Source of the DNA: Sphingomonas sp. Leaf230
Lineage (GTDB): Bacteria; Pseudomonadota; Alphaproteobacteria; Sphingomonadales; Sphingomonadaceae
Assembly (NCBI RefSeq): GCF_001421745.1
Contig: NZ_LMKW01000008.1
Span: 249,027-313,026 of the forward strand
Direction: 5' to 3'
DNA: 64,000 nt
Position 1 is the stretch's first letter. Every line of letters starts with the position of its first letter. The position numbers and the translations under genes were made by a program. The notes under the pieces were generated by a model. It was not told the origin of the DNA. It saw only the letters and a program-made list of their open reading frames with translations, and made no database searches. Shown here piece by piece: positions 28,630 through 38,006 of the stretch.

Positions 28630-28732
28630 CCACCCCGGCGCAGGCCGGGGCCCAATTGGGAAGCGGCGGTAACAGTGCGCAGTCCGTCGTCAGCAACGTC
28701 CCCCAATTGGGCCCCGGCCTTCGCCGGGGTGG
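28630..28732. repeat. family A short element
   Basis: Family A arms with CCCAATTGGG on both sides. The spacer, read on the minus strand, matches the spacer of the copy at 50742 (shared GGGGGACGTTGC and GGACTGCGC). Confidence 0.88.
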
Positions 28733-28760
28733 TAGTGAGGGAGGATGGGTACCGGGCCGC

Positions 28761-29039
28761 TCAGTTTCCCGCGCGGTAGCCTTGGTATTGGCCGCATTCC
28801 GAGCGCTGTGGGTCGCGCTTGCAGCGCTTCGCGAGTTCCTTGCGCTGCTTGCCCTCTTCGGCTTCCTGTTTGCGCATCTTCTTGCCGTAGTTGCGGTCCG
28901 ATTCTTCCTGGCTGGTGGTGGTCCAGTCGACCGCCTTGCCGGCGACCTGGAACGGTGCCTTCACGATCGAGGTTGCGGTGCTGATGCAGCCACTTACGAG
29001 GAACGGCAGGACCGCGAGTACGGGGAGGACTTTACGCAT
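28761..29039 (-). CDS. small predicted lipoprotein
   Basis: This 92-residue protein has a lipoprotein signal peptide MRKVLPVLAVLPFLVSGC (lipobox LVSG-C, Cys18). The mature part begins ISTATSIVKAPFQVAGKAVDW and is then strongly charged and Lys/Arg/Glu-rich (KKMRKQEAEEGKQRKELAKR), probably an extended helix, with two further Cys. It has no known function. It starts directly after the stop codon of the GDPD gene, so the two are co-transcribed. Confidence 0.8.
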   Translation of the reverse strand: MRKVLPVLAVLPFLVSGCISTATSIVKAPFQVAGKAVDWTTTSQEESDRNYGKKMRKQEAEEGKQRKELAKRCKRDPQRSECGQYQGYRAGN

Positions 29040-30128
29040 TTACTTCACTCCTGCGCGGGACCGATCGCGCGCCTGGCTCCCGTATAGCGGAAAGTCGGTG
29101 AAGAATCCGTCGATACCTTGTGCGAGCCCAGCGTCGATCTCCGCGGCGATGTCGCCGTGCGCTGCGGGGTCGGTGCCGCGGCGGAAGCGGGTCGGTTCGA
29201 AATAGTTTTCGGCGCGGTAGGTCCAGGGGTGGACGCGCAGGCCGGCGGCGTGCGCGTCGGCGACCAGTGTGGTCGGTGTCGCGTCGGTCCAGAGCATGCT
29301 CTTGTTCGGGCCGATTCCGTAGGCATAGGCGGCGACGGCCTTCAGTCCCTCGGGCGTGATCATCGCCTTGTAGCTCGGCTGCGCGCCGTCGGCAGGACCG
29401 CCCTCGCCGTCCATGAGCTGGATCAGGCGGACTTTGGTCATCTTGTGGAGGCGCTGGAGGTTGGCGACCTCGAACGACTGGATGAACACCGGCGCTTTGG
29501 CCGAATCCCAGCCGGCCTCGCGCAGTTCGGCGACCAGTTTCGCGTCGGTCGGGTGGCCGATCTTGGCGAAATAGGTCGGATGCTTGGTCTCGGGATAGAT
29601 GCCGATCGTCCGGCCCGTCTCGGTCGTGCGGCGTTTGGCGAGCGCGATGATCTCGGCGAGCGTCGGGATTGCGAACTGGCCGTCATAGGCGGTGTTCGCG
29701 GGGCGGAGCTTGGGCAGCCGCTCCTTCGCGCGCAACGTCTTCAGTTCGGCGAGCGTGAAGTCCTCGACGAACCAGCCGGTCATCGTCTGGCCGTCGATCG
29801 TCTTGGTGGTTTTCCGCGCGGCGAACTCGGGGTGGTCGGCGACGTTGGTCGTCTCCGCGATGTTGTTCTCGTGCCGCGCGACGAGGATGTCGTCCCTGGT
29901 CGGGACAAGATCGGGCTCGATGAAGTCCGCGCCCTGGTCGATCGCGAGCGAATAGGCCGCCAGTGTATGCTCGGGCCGGAGCCCGCTTGCGCCGCGGTGC
30001 GCGATGACGATCGGAGGCGACAATCGGGGAGAAGCTGGCGTCATCGCAACAGCTTGCCCGCTCAGCGCTATGAACGCCAGCGTACCAACACGTGAGAGCT
30101 TGTCGCAATAGGAAACGATCGGTCGCAT
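29040..30128 (-). CDS. glpQ: glycerophosphodiester phosphodiesterase
   Basis: This enzyme hydrolyses glycerophosphodiesters to glycerol-3-phosphate and an alcohol. The 362-residue protein is exported: the signal peptide MRPIVSYCDKLSRVG...FIALSGQAVA precedes the TIM-barrel start VIAHRGASGLRPEHTLAAY. Other motifs are DFIEPDLVPTRDDILVARHE (metal ligands), IGIYPETKHP and IDGFFTDFP. The ATG at 30128 gives a clean signal peptide; the frame extends to 30167 without a better start. It is followed at once by a lipoprotein gene, which suggests a shared envelope role. Confidence 0.92.
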   Translation of the reverse strand: MRPIVSYCDKLSRVGTLAFIALSGQAVAMTPASPRLSPPIVIAHRGASGLRPEHTLAAYSLAIDQGADFIEPDLVPTRDDILVARHENNIAETTNVADHPEFAARKTTKTIDGQTMTGWFVEDFTLAELKTLRAKERLPKLRPANTAYDGQFAIPTLAEIIALAKRRTTETGRTIGIYPETKHPTYFAKIGHPTDAKLVAELREAGWDSAKAPVFIQSFEVANLQRLHKMTKVRLIQLMDGEGGPADGAQPSYKAMITPEGLKAVAAYAYGIGPNKSMLWTDATPTTLVADAHAAGLRVHPWTYRAENYFEPTRFRRGTDPAAHGDIAAEIDAGLAQGIDGFFTDFPLYGSQARDRSRAGVK

Positions 30129-30185
30129 CGGCGTTAAGTCCTCGAAATCCGTACATTCCCGGCACATTCAACCAGGGGCACCGCC

Positions 30186-30749
30186 ATGCATTTCACGATC
30201 AATGGTCAATCATATGACGCCGAGCCCGATATTCGCACGTCGGTGCTCGATCTGTGCCGCGAGCATCTCGGGCTGACGGGCTCGAAGAAGGGCTGCGATC
30301 ATGGCCAGTGCGGCGCGTGCACGGTGCTGATCAACGGGCGCCGGGTCAATTCCTGCCTGACGCTGGCGGTGATGCACCAGGACGACGAGATCACGACGAT
30401 CGAGGGGATCGGCCAGCCGGGCAACCTCCATGCGTTGCAGGACGCGTTCGTGCGGCATGACGGCTATCAGTGCGGGTATTGCACGCCGGGGCAGATTTGT
30501 TCGGCGGTCGGCATGCTCGACGAGGTCAAGAAGGGCTGGGCCAGCCATGCGTCGGGCGACCTGACCGATCCGAAGTTCGACGATGCCGAGATTTCCGAGC
30601 GGATGAGCGGCAACCTATGCCGGTGCGCCGCGTATCCGAACATCGTCGACGCGATCCGCGAAGTCGGTGGTGCCGAGCCCGCAGGCCGGACCGCGGATGA
30701 GAAGGACGCCGCGATGGAAGCCAATGCGCGTGGGGAGCTGGTGGCATGA
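30186..30749 (+). CDS. paoA: xanthine/aldehyde oxidase-type 2Fe-2S subunit
   Basis: This 187-residue small subunit of a molybdenum hydroxylase carries two [2Fe-2S] clusters: the plant-type ferredoxin motif [20 protein letters not shown] and the helical domain [16 protein letters not shown]...[14 protein letters not shown]. The N-terminus has no Tat signal, so unlike E. coli PaoA it is probably cytoplasmic. The ATG is preceded by AGGGG. It overlaps the FAD subunit gene by four bases. The gene set resembles paoABC/yagTSR; the substrate (an aldehyde or a purine) is unknown. Confidence 0.93.
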   Translation: MHFTINGQSYDAEPDIRTSVLDLCREHLGLTGSKKGCDHGQCGACTVLINGRRVNSCLTLAVMHQDDEITTIEGIGQPGNLHALQDAFVRHDGYQCGYCTPGQICSAVGMLDEVKKGWASHASGDLTDPKFDDAEISERMSGNLCRCAAYPNIVDAIREVGGAEPAGRTADEKDAAMEANARGELVA

Positions 30750-31726
30750 AGACCTTCACCTACGAGAAGCCCGCGACGCCCGAGGCTGCGGTCAAGGATA
30801 TCGATACGAGCGGCGCGAAGTTCATCGCGGGCGGGACGAATCTGCTCGACCTGATGAAGTTGCAGGTCGAGACGCCGGACAAGCTGGTCGACATCTCGCG
30901 GCTCGATCTCGCGAAGATCGAGGAACGTGAGGATGGCGGGCTGACGATCGGTGCGCTGGTGCCGAACAGCGATCTCGCTGCCGATCGCCGCGTCGTCGCC
31001 AAGTACGAGGTGCTGAGCCGTGCGTTGCTGGCGGGTGCTTCGGGCCAGTTGCGCAACAAGGCGTCGACCGGGGGCAATCTCCTCCAGCGGACGCGGTGCT
31101 ATTATTTCTACGACACCGCGGCGGCGTGCAACAAGCGCGAGCCGGGCAGCGGCTGTTCGGCGATCGGCGGCTTCAACCGCATCCTCGCCGTGCTGGGGAC
31201 GAGCGAGCATTGCATCGCGACGCACCCGAGCGACATGGCGGTGGCGATGCGGGCGCTCGACGCGACGATCGTGACGCTGAAGGCGGATGGCGATCGTCGG
31301 CGGATCTCGATCCACGACTTCTATCGCCTGCCGGGCGATACGCCGCAGATCGAGAACGCACTCGAGGCCGGTGAACTGATCACGCACATCGAGCTGCCGG
31401 CACCGGTCAAAGGCAAGCAGGAATACCGCAAGGTGCGCGACCGTGCGTCCTATGCGTTCGCGCTCGTCTCGGTAGCGGCGATCGTCGACGTGCAGGACGG
31501 CGTGATCGCGTCGGCCTCGCTCGCGTTCGGCGGGCTTGGCCCGATGCCGTGGCGCAATCCGGCGGTCGAGGCGGCGCTGGTCGGCAAGGCGCCGTCCGAT
31601 GCCGTGTTCGAGGCTGCGGCGACCGTGCTGCTGGCTGATGCCAAGGGCTATGGCTCGAACGACTTCAAGATCCCCCTCGCCCGTCGCACGCTGATCGCGA
31701 CGCTGCGCAACGTCACGGGAGCATAA
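30746..31726 (+). CDS. paoB: molybdenum hydroxylase FAD subunit
   Basis: This 326-residue medium subunit (CO-dehydrogenase flavoprotein family) binds FAD through [18 protein letters not shown] and [20 protein letters not shown]. It has the additional cysteine set [20 protein letters not shown], the insertion that binds a [4Fe-4S] cluster in PaoB-type subunits, so this is a PaoB/HbaD-like rather than a plain xanthine-dehydrogenase FAD subunit. It overlaps the upstream 2Fe-2S gene by four bases and lies two bases before the Mo subunit. Confidence 0.93.
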   Translation: MKTFTYEKPATPEAAVKDIDTSGAKFIAGGTNLLDLMKLQVETPDKLVDISRLDLAKIEEREDGGLTIGALVPNSDLAADRRVVAKYEVLSRALLAGASGQLRNKASTGGNLLQRTRCYYFYDTAAACNKREPGSGCSAIGGFNRILAVLGTSEHCIATHPSDMAVAMRALDATIVTLKADGDRRRISIHDFYRLPGDTPQIENALEAGELITHIELPAPVKGKQEYRKVRDRASYAFALVSVAAIVDVQDGVIASASLAFGGLGPMPWRNPAVEAALVGKAPSDAVFEAAATVLLADAKGYGSNDFKIPLARRTLIATLRNVTGA

Positions 31727-31728
31727 GC

Positions 31729-33960
31729 ATGTTTGGTCTTGGCACTACGAATAGCTTGACGATGGACAAGCCGCATCCGGACAGTCTTCTGGATACGGGC
31801 GTCCAGGGCGTCATCGGCAAGCCGCTCGACCGGATCGACGGTCCGCTGAAGGTCACCGGAACGGCAACTTATGCCGCGGAATACCAGTTCGCCAACATGG
31901 CGTTCGGGGTTCTCGTCGGCACGAAGATTTCGGCGGGCAAGGTCGTTTCGATCGACGTGGATGCGGTGAAGAGCATTCCCGGCGTGATCGACGTCGTGAC
32001 CGATTTCGATCGGTTCATCCGCGTTGCGGCACAGGGCGGTGCGACCGATGCGCCGACGCAGGGCGTGAAGGACATCGCGTTCTTCGGCCAGATCGTCGCG
32101 ATCGTGCTCGCCGAGAGCTTCGAAGTCGCACGGGACGCGGCGGCCCGGTTGCCGATCGAGTATCAGGCGAGCGAGGGGCAGTACGACTTCGCCGCGCATC
32201 GTGACGAGACCCGCAAGCCGGCCGACGATGCCACGCAGGCGCATTTCGCGCAGGGCGACGTCGACAAGGCGATGGACGCCGCGCCGGTGACGGTCGACGT
32301 CACATACGTCACGCCGAGCCAGAACTCCGCGGCGATGGAGCCGCATGCCTCGATCGCGGTGTGGGAAGAGGATGGCTCGCTGGCGCTGTACGGCGCCTAT
32401 CAGATGCCGACGTCGGATGCGCAGCAACTGGCGAAGTCGCTCGGCGTGTCCGAGAAGAAGGTGCGGATCATCGCGCGCTATATCGGCGGCGGGTTCGGAT
32501 CGAAACTCGGCATCGCGCCTGAGAGCGTTGCAGCAGCGATCGCGGCGAAACAGCTTGGCCGTCCGGTCAAGGCGGTGATGGCACGCCAGCAGGTGTTCGA
32601 GGCAACCGTCCGCCGCTCGAATACCGAGCAGCGCATCCGGCTTGCGGCCGATGCCACCGGCAAGCTGAGCGCGATCGGTCACGAGACGCTCACCTCGAAC
32701 CAGTCGACCGAGGATTATTTCGAGCCAGCGGGTATCGGCACGCACATGCTGTACGGTGGCGAGAACCGGATCATCACGCACGACATCGTCGATGTGAATT
32801 TCGTCGTGTCGGGCTCTATGCGCGCGCCGGGTGAGGCCGTCGGCATGATGGCGCTGGAAGGCGCGATGGACGAGCTGGCCGAGAAGCTCGACATGAATCC
32901 GATCGAACTGCGCCGGATCAACGACCCGGCGGTCGATCCCGAGAGGGACGTACCCTATTCGTCGCGCAATCTGACGCGTGCGCTCGACGAGGGCGCGGCC
33001 AAGTTCGGCTGGGACAAGCGCCAGAAGGCCGGGACGCGGCGCGAGGGCGAGTGGCTGATCGGGACGGGCGTCGCTGCGGCAGTGCGCGGGAACATGATGC
33101 AGGAATCGTCCGCCAAGGTGGAGATTCATCCGGATGGCTCGGCGACGGTGTCGTCGGCGATGACCGATATCGGCACGGGCAGCTACACGATCCTGGCGCA
33201 GATCGCGTCCGAGATCCTGGGTATTCCGGTCGAGAACATCACGATGTCGCTGGGCGATACCAACGATCCTCCGGCGGCTGGTTCGGGCGGTTCGTGGGGC
33301 GCGACGTCTTCGGGGACGGCGGTGTATCTCGCGTGCGAGATGCTGCGCGGGAAGCTGGCCAAGGCTATGGACGTTGATGAAAACGACCTGACGCTGAAGG
33401 ACGGCAATGCGATCGGTGACAATCGCTCCACACCGATCGGCGAGCTGGTCGGCAAGGGTCTCGATGCGACCGGACACATAAAGCCGGGCAAGCAGGAGAA
33501 GGAAACGACCCAGGCGTCGTTCGGCGCGCATTTCGCCGAGGTCGCGGTGAACGCCGTGACTGGTGAAGTACGCGTGCGGCGGATGCTCGGATCGTTCGCG
33601 GCGGGGCGCGTGCTGAACGCGAAGACGGCGCGCTCGCAATGCCTTGGCGGGATGACGTTCGGGATTGGCGCGGCGCTGACCGAGGATTTGATCCACGACC
33701 TGCGTACCGGCAAGCTGGTGAACCACGATCTGGCGGAATATCATGTGCCGGTGAACGCCGACATTCCGCAGATGGACGTCCACTTCGTCGACGAGCGCGA
33801 TATCCATGCGAACCCGATCCACGCGAAGGGGATCGGCGAGCTGGGGATCTCGGGTGCCGGTGCTGCGGTGGCGAACGCGGTTTATAACGCGACGGGGATT
33901 AGGGTGCGCGAGTTCCCGATTACGCTGGATAAGCTGCTGGATCAGTTGCCGGCTGTTTGA
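31729..33960 (+). CDS. paoC: molybdenum hydroxylase large subunit, copy 1
   Basis: This 743-residue molybdopterin-cytosine-dinucleotide-binding subunit is the site of substrate hydroxylation. It has IGKPLDRIDGPLKVTGTATY at the N-terminus, IGGGFGSKLGIAPESVAAA, GSMRAPGEAVGMMALEGAMD, AGSGGSWGATSSGTAV and the catalytic Glu in AKGIGELGISGAGAA. Its length and motif order are normal for PaoC-type proteins. It follows paoB by two bases. A second, clearly paralogous Mo subunit lies just downstream. Confidence 0.94.
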   Translation: MFGLGTTNSLTMDKPHPDSLLDTGVQGVIGKPLDRIDGPLKVTGTATYAAEYQFANMAFGVLVGTKISAGKVVSIDVDAVKSIPGVIDVVTDFDRFIRVAAQGGATDAPTQGVKDIAFFGQIVAIVLAESFEVARDAAARLPIEYQASEGQYDFAAHRDETRKPADDATQAHFAQGDVDKAMDAAPVTVDVTYVTPSQNSAAMEPHASIAVWEEDGSLALYGAYQMPTSDAQQLAKSLGVSEKKVRIIARYIGGGFGSKLGIAPESVAAAIAAKQLGRPVKAVMARQQVFEATVRRSNTEQRIRLAADATGKLSAIGHETLTSNQSTEDYFEPAGIGTHMLYGGENRIITHDIVDVNFVVSGSMRAPGEAVGMMALEGAMDELAEKLDMNPIELRRINDPAVDPERDVPYSSRNLTRALDEGAAKFGWDKRQKAGTRREGEWLIGTGVAAAVRGNMMQESSAKVEIHPDGSATVSSAMTDIGTGSYTILAQIASEILGIPVENITMSLGDTNDPPAAGSGGSWGATSSGTAVYLACEMLRGKLAKAMDVDENDLTLKDGNAIGDNRSTPIGELVGKGLDATGHIKPGKQEKETTQASFGAHFAEVAVNAVTGEVRVRRMLGSFAAGRVLNAKTARSQCLGGMTFGIGAALTEDLIHDLRTGKLVNHDLAEYHVPVNADIPQMDVHFVDERDIHANPIHAKGIGELGISGAGAAVANAVYNATGIRVREFPITLDKLLDQLPAV

Positions 33961-33985
33961 GGGCTGACGATACCATAAACAGGTA

Positions 33986-34089
33986 CCACCCCGGCGAAGG
34001 CCGGGGCCCAGTTGGGGGACGAAGATAACGAAGGATCGTCCTCCGTTATCAAGACCTTTCCAACTGGGCCCCGGCCTTCGCCGGGGTGG
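33986..34089. repeat. family A short element with compensatory arm changes
   Basis: The arms match family A, but the central palindromes read CCCAGTTGGG on the left and CCAACTGGG on the right, so the two arms stay complementary although both differ from the usual CCAATTGG. The spacer itself contains GATAACG...CGTTATC. It separates the two Mo-subunit genes. Confidence 0.88.
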
Positions 34090-34175
34090 CGGCGAGGTGG
34101 AGGGCGTCTCATTCCCAACCCTCGTCAAACGCCCCCGCCCTACCCATATGCTTCGCTCCACCCGAGGACCGCAGA

Positions 34176-36380
34176 ATGAACGAACACGTGATGGATGCGG
34201 CGTTTCGTCCGAGGGGTCTCGACCGCGCCAAGCAGGGCGTTCTCGGGCTTGGACTCGACCGGATCGAGGGGCCGGCGAAGGTCACCGGCTTGGCGGACTA
34301 TGCGTATGAGGGCACGCCCGATCGCATCGCCTATGCCGCGATCGTCGGCACGCCGGTGGGCAGCGGGCGCATTCTTGGCATTGGCGTAAGCGCCGCCGAG
34401 GCGTTGCCCGGCGTCATTGCCGTCATTCACAACGATCCGCGGATGCCGGCCGGCGAGTCCAACTCGCGGGCGATGCCGCTGTTCGATACCGACGTCATTC
34501 TCCACCTCGGCCAGCCGGTCGCGATCGTCGTCGCCGAGGACCAGGCGATCGCGCGCGATGCCGCCGCGCTGGTCATGGTTCGCACCGAAGCGGGCGAGGA
34601 TCGGTTCGACGTCGAGACGCAGCCGGTCGATACCGCGCCGAAGATCGGCTTCCTGCCGCCGATCGACAAGGGCGATCTCGACGCGGTGATGGCGGACGCG
34701 GCGGTGACGTTCGACCGGACCTACACGACGCCCGTGCATTTCCCCGCCGCGCTGGAGCCGCATGCGACCACCGCATGGTGGGAGGGCGACAAGCTGATCG
34801 TGCGGTCGAGCAACCAGGTGATTGGCGGCGCGCGCAAGACGATCGCGAAGGCGCTGAAGATCGATGCGGACAAGGTGCGCGTGCTCTCGCCGTATGTCGG
34901 CGGCGGGTTCGGCGGCAAGACTGGTGTCGGTCCCGAGGCGATCCTCGCGGCGATCGCGGCGGAGGTCGTCGGGCGGCCGGTGAAGGTCGCGCTGCCCCGC
35001 CGCCAGACCGCGTATATGGTGCATCATCGCTCGCATACGACGCAGCGGATCCGGATTGCTGCCGACGAGCACGGCGTGATCCTCGGCATGGGGCATGAGA
35101 GCGTCGTCGCGCAGAACGACGATGGCGAGTTTCTCGAGCCGGTGCCGTTCGGGACGCTGCCGCTGTACCGGGGCGACGCGCGGCGGTTCAAGACCGACCT
35201 CGTGCGTGTCGATCTGCCCGCAAGTGGCGCGGTGCGCGCACCGGGCGAGGCGGTCGGCACGTTCGGGGTCGAGTGCGCGATGGACGAACTGGCCGAGCAG
35301 CTCGGGATCAATCCGATCGAGCTGCGGCGGCGCAACGAGCCCGAGACCGATCCGGTGAGCGGCAAGCCGTTCTCCACGCGGCGGATGCTCGATTGCTATA
35401 CGCAAGGCGCCGAGCGGTTCGGCTGGCCTGCGAGCGTGCCTGCGCCGGGATCGGTGCGCGAGGGCGAGTGGCTGGTGGGGATCGGCATGGCGGCGAGCCT
35501 GCGCGGTAACTTCACGGTCGAGGCGCAGGCGCGTGTGCGGCTGGAGGTGGACGGCCGGGCGACGGTCGAGTGCGACATGACCGATATCGGCACGGGGACG
35601 TACACCATCCTCGCGCAGACCGCGGGCGAGATGCTCGGGTTGCCGGTCGCCGAGGTGAACGTGCGGCTGGGCGATACCGACCTCCCGCCGAGCGCTGGGT
35701 CGGGCGGGTCGTTCGGTGCTGGCAGCGCGTGTTCGGCGGTGGTGCTGGCGTGCGAGGATATCCTTGGCGAACTGGCGTTGCGTATGAACGCCGCGCCCGA
35801 GGACCTGAGCCTGCACGACGGCTGTGTGAGCGCTGGCGGACGGTCGGTGAAGCTGGCCGATCTGGTCCGCGGTGAGCCGATCGTGGCGATGGGTAAGACC
35901 GGGCCGGGTGCCGAGAGCAAGCGCACCAGCCAGGCGAGCCACGGCGCGCACTTCGTCGAGGTCGCGGTGAACGCGGTGACGGGCGAGACGCGCGTGCGGC
36001 GGATGCTGGGCGTGTTCGATGTCGGGCGCGTGCTCAATCGCAAGACGGCGACGAGCCAGATCACCGGCGGGATGGCATGGGGGATCGCCTATGCGCTGAG
36101 CGAGGAGGGCGTGGTGGACACGCGGACCGGAGCGTTCGTGAACCCCGATTTCGGCGAATATCATGTCGCGGTGAATGCCGACATTCCGCAACTCGAAGTG
36201 CATTTCATTGAGGAGATCGACGACTCCGCGAACCCGGTTGGGGCGAAGGGCGTTGGGGAGCTCGGGATTTCCGGCGCGGGGGCTGCGGTGGCGAACGCCA
36301 TCTACAACGCGACGGGGGTGAGGGTTCGGAACTTTCCGGTGACGCTCGACAAGCTGCTGGCAGGACTACCCTCCATTTAA
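34176..36380 (+). CDS. molybdenum hydroxylase large subunit, copy 2
   Basis: This 734-residue paralogue of the preceding Mo subunit has the same motif order (GLGLDRIEGPAKVTGLADY, VGGGFGGKTGVGPEAILAA, GAVRAPGEAVGTFGVECAMD, SAGSGGSFGAGSACSAV, KGVGELGISGAGAA). The catalytic Glu is kept, so it is probably active. The ATG at 34176 is chosen because the longer frame to 34086 starts inside a repeat. It has no own Fe-S or FAD subunit genes and may share paoA/paoB, giving an enzyme with a different substrate range. A family A element lies before it and a family B element after it. Confidence 0.92.
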   Translation: MNEHVMDAAFRPRGLDRAKQGVLGLGLDRIEGPAKVTGLADYAYEGTPDRIAYAAIVGTPVGSGRILGIGVSAAEALPGVIAVIHNDPRMPAGESNSRAMPLFDTDVILHLGQPVAIVVAEDQAIARDAAALVMVRTEAGEDRFDVETQPVDTAPKIGFLPPIDKGDLDAVMADAAVTFDRTYTTPVHFPAALEPHATTAWWEGDKLIVRSSNQVIGGARKTIAKALKIDADKVRVLSPYVGGGFGGKTGVGPEAILAAIAAEVVGRPVKVALPRRQTAYMVHHRSHTTQRIRIAADEHGVILGMGHESVVAQNDDGEFLEPVPFGTLPLYRGDARRFKTDLVRVDLPASGAVRAPGEAVGTFGVECAMDELAEQLGINPIELRRRNEPETDPVSGKPFSTRRMLDCYTQGAERFGWPASVPAPGSVREGEWLVGIGMAASLRGNFTVEAQARVRLEVDGRATVECDMTDIGTGTYTILAQTAGEMLGLPVAEVNVRLGDTDLPPSAGSGGSFGAGSACSAVVLACEDILGELALRMNAAPEDLSLHDGCVSAGGRSVKLADLVRGEPIVAMGKTGPGAESKRTSQASHGAHFVEVAVNAVTGETRVRRMLGVFDVGRVLNRKTATSQITGGMAWGIAYALSEEGVVDTRTGAFVNPDFGEYHVAVNADIPQLEVHFIEEIDDSANPVGAKGVGELGISGAGAAVANAIYNATGVRVRNFPVTLDKLLAGLPSI

Positions 36381-36383
36381 GAG

Positions 36384-36466
36384 CTGTTCCCCCGCGCAGG
36401 CGGGGGGCCAGGATACCAAACGGAGCGTTCGTGGCTCCTGGGCTCCCGCCTTCGCGGGAGAACGAG
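36384..36466. repeat. family B element with long spacer
   Basis: The arms CTGTTCCCCCGCGCAGG and CGCGGGAGAACGAG are joined through CCAGG...CCTGG and a central spacer of about 25 bases. Its structure is intermediate between family B and family A. Confidence 0.8.
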
Positions 36467-36478
36467 AAGAGAGACAAC

Positions 36479-37402
36479 ATGGCCGAAAACGATAGCGTGC
36501 TCGCTGCTGCGAAGACTTGGAAGGGCGAGAAGATGGCGATCGCCACGGTCGTCTCGACCTGGGGATCCGCGCCGCGGCCCAAGGGCAGCCACATGCTCGT
36601 CCATGCCGATGGGCGGTTCGAGGGTTCGGTGTCCGGCGGATGCGTCGAGAGCGACATCCTCGCCACCGCTGCCGAGGTGATCGCCGGGGCGCCGTTTCAG
36701 GTGCGCAACTACGGCGTGGCGGATGCGGCGGCGTGGGAAGTCGGGCTGCCGTGTGGCGGCGAGATCGCGGTGATGGTGCAGCCGGTGTCCGCCGAGGGGT
36801 TCGATCCCGAGCTGTTCGACCGGATCGCCGATGCGCGCGACCAGGGCGATGCGCTGACCGTGACGACCGACCTCACCACCGGGCACAGCGACGCGCGGCC
36901 GCTGGAGACGGGCGAGGTGTTCGTCAACCGCTACGATCCGCCGCGCCGGCTGCTGATCGTCGGCGCGGTGCAGATCGCGCAGGCTCTGGCGGGGCTGGCA
37001 CGCGAACTCGGGATCGAGACGGTGGTGATCGATCCCCGCGCGCGCTTCCTGACCGAGGAGCGGTTTCCGGGCGTGACGCTCGACGATCGCTGGCCCGACG
37101 AGGCGATCGCCGCGCTCCGCCCCGGTCCGTCGACCGCGGTCGTGACGCTGAGCCACGACATCAAGATCGACGACCCTGCGCTGATCGCCGCGCTCGCGTC
37201 GGATGCCGCGTATGTCGGCGCGCTCGGCAGCCGCAAGAGCCATGCGGCGCGGCGCGAGCGGCTTGCTTCGGAGGGCGTTACGGCGGAGAACATCGACCGG
37301 ATCGATGCGCCAGTCGGGCTCGATATCGGCGCGATCGGACCATCGGAAATCGCGCTGTCGGTCGCGGCGGCGATGATAGGAGCGTTCAATGATCGCCGCT
37401 GA
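36479..37402 (+). CDS. xdhC: XdhC-family molybdoenzyme maturation protein
   Basis: This 307-residue XdhC/CoxI-family protein by family binds sulfurated Moco and inserts it into xanthine/aldehyde oxidases. The N-terminal part has STWGSAPRPKGSHMLVHADG and GSVSGGCVESDI; the C-terminal Rossmann part has LLIVGAVQIAQALAGLARE and VVIDPRARFLTEERFPGV. The ATG at 36479 is preferred because the longer frame begins in a repeat. It overlaps the downstream MocA-like gene by 14 bases and clearly serves the upstream molybdoenzyme. Confidence 0.92.
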   Translation: MAENDSVLAAAKTWKGEKMAIATVVSTWGSAPRPKGSHMLVHADGRFEGSVSGGCVESDILATAAEVIAGAPFQVRNYGVADAAAWEVGLPCGGEIAVMVQPVSAEGFDPELFDRIADARDQGDALTVTTDLTTGHSDARPLETGEVFVNRYDPPRRLLIVGAVQIAQALAGLARELGIETVVIDPRARFLTEERFPGVTLDDRWPDEAIAALRPGPSTAVVTLSHDIKIDDPALIAALASDAAYVGALGSRKSHAARRERLASEGVTAENIDRIDAPVGLDIGAIGPSEIALSVAAAMIGAFNDRR

Positions 37403-38006
37403 AAACGTCTTCCTCATCCTCCTCGCGGCCGGGCGTTCGGAGCGGTTCGGCATCCCCAACAAGCTGGAGGTGCCGTTCCTCAACAAGCCGCTCGGGATGC
37501 ACGTCGTCACGGCCTTCGAGAACATTCCGTTCAAGCGCCGGCTGGTGGTGACCGACGGCTGCAAGCTCGACTTCATCAGCCATCATTTCGAGGTCGTGCA
37601 TAACGACGATCCGTCGTCGGGCATGTCGCAGTCGGTGAAATTGGGCGTCCAGTGCGCGAAGGACGAGGGCGCGGAGGCAGTGCTGATCGCGCTGGCGGAC
37701 ATGCCGCGCGTGACCGCGGCGCATATCTACCGGATGCTCGATGCCGCCGACAGCGCGGACGCGGTGGTCGCGTCGAGCGATGGCGAGAAGCCGAGTCCCC
37801 CTGCCCTGTTCGGGCGCGAGCGGTTCGATTTCCTGCTGACGCTGGACGGCGATGCGGGCGCGCGTGACCTGGTGAAGGCGGGGCGGCATGTCGTGACGGC
37901 GCCTGCCGAACTGATCGATATCGACACGCCCGAGGATCTGGACCGGCTGCAGGCGCTGGTCCACGATCCCAAGGCGGCGATCACTCGTGCCTTAACGCGT
38001 CGATAG
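37389..38006 (+). CDS. mocA: MocA-like molybdenum cofactor cytidylyltransferase
   Basis: This 205-residue MobA-fold nucleotidyltransferase probably attaches CMP to molybdopterin to make the cytosine-dinucleotide cofactor needed by the PaoC-type subunits. The nucleotide-binding loop reads LLAAGRSERFGIPNKLEVPF; other motifs are SSGMSQSVKLGVQ, LIALADMPRVTAAHI and LDGDAGARDLV. It overlaps xdhC at its start and, on the opposite strand, the end of the ABC permease gene by 26 bases. Confidence 0.88.
   Translation: MIAAENVFLILLAAGRSERFGIPNKLEVPFLNKPLGMHVVTAFENIPFKRRLVVTDGCKLDFISHHFEVVHNDDPSSGMSQSVKLGVQCAKDEGAEAVLIALADMPRVTAAHIYRMLDAADSADAVVASSDGEKPSPPALFGRERFDFLLTLDGDAGARDLVKAGRHVVTAPAELIDIDTPEDLDRLQALVHDPKAAITRALTRR

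Noticed and set aside
26780..28732. Family A and B hairpins as ordinary intrinsic terminators
   Set aside because: They lack U-tracts, occur upstream as well as downstream of genes and between genes on one strand, and their arms are conserved in sequence and not only in pairing.
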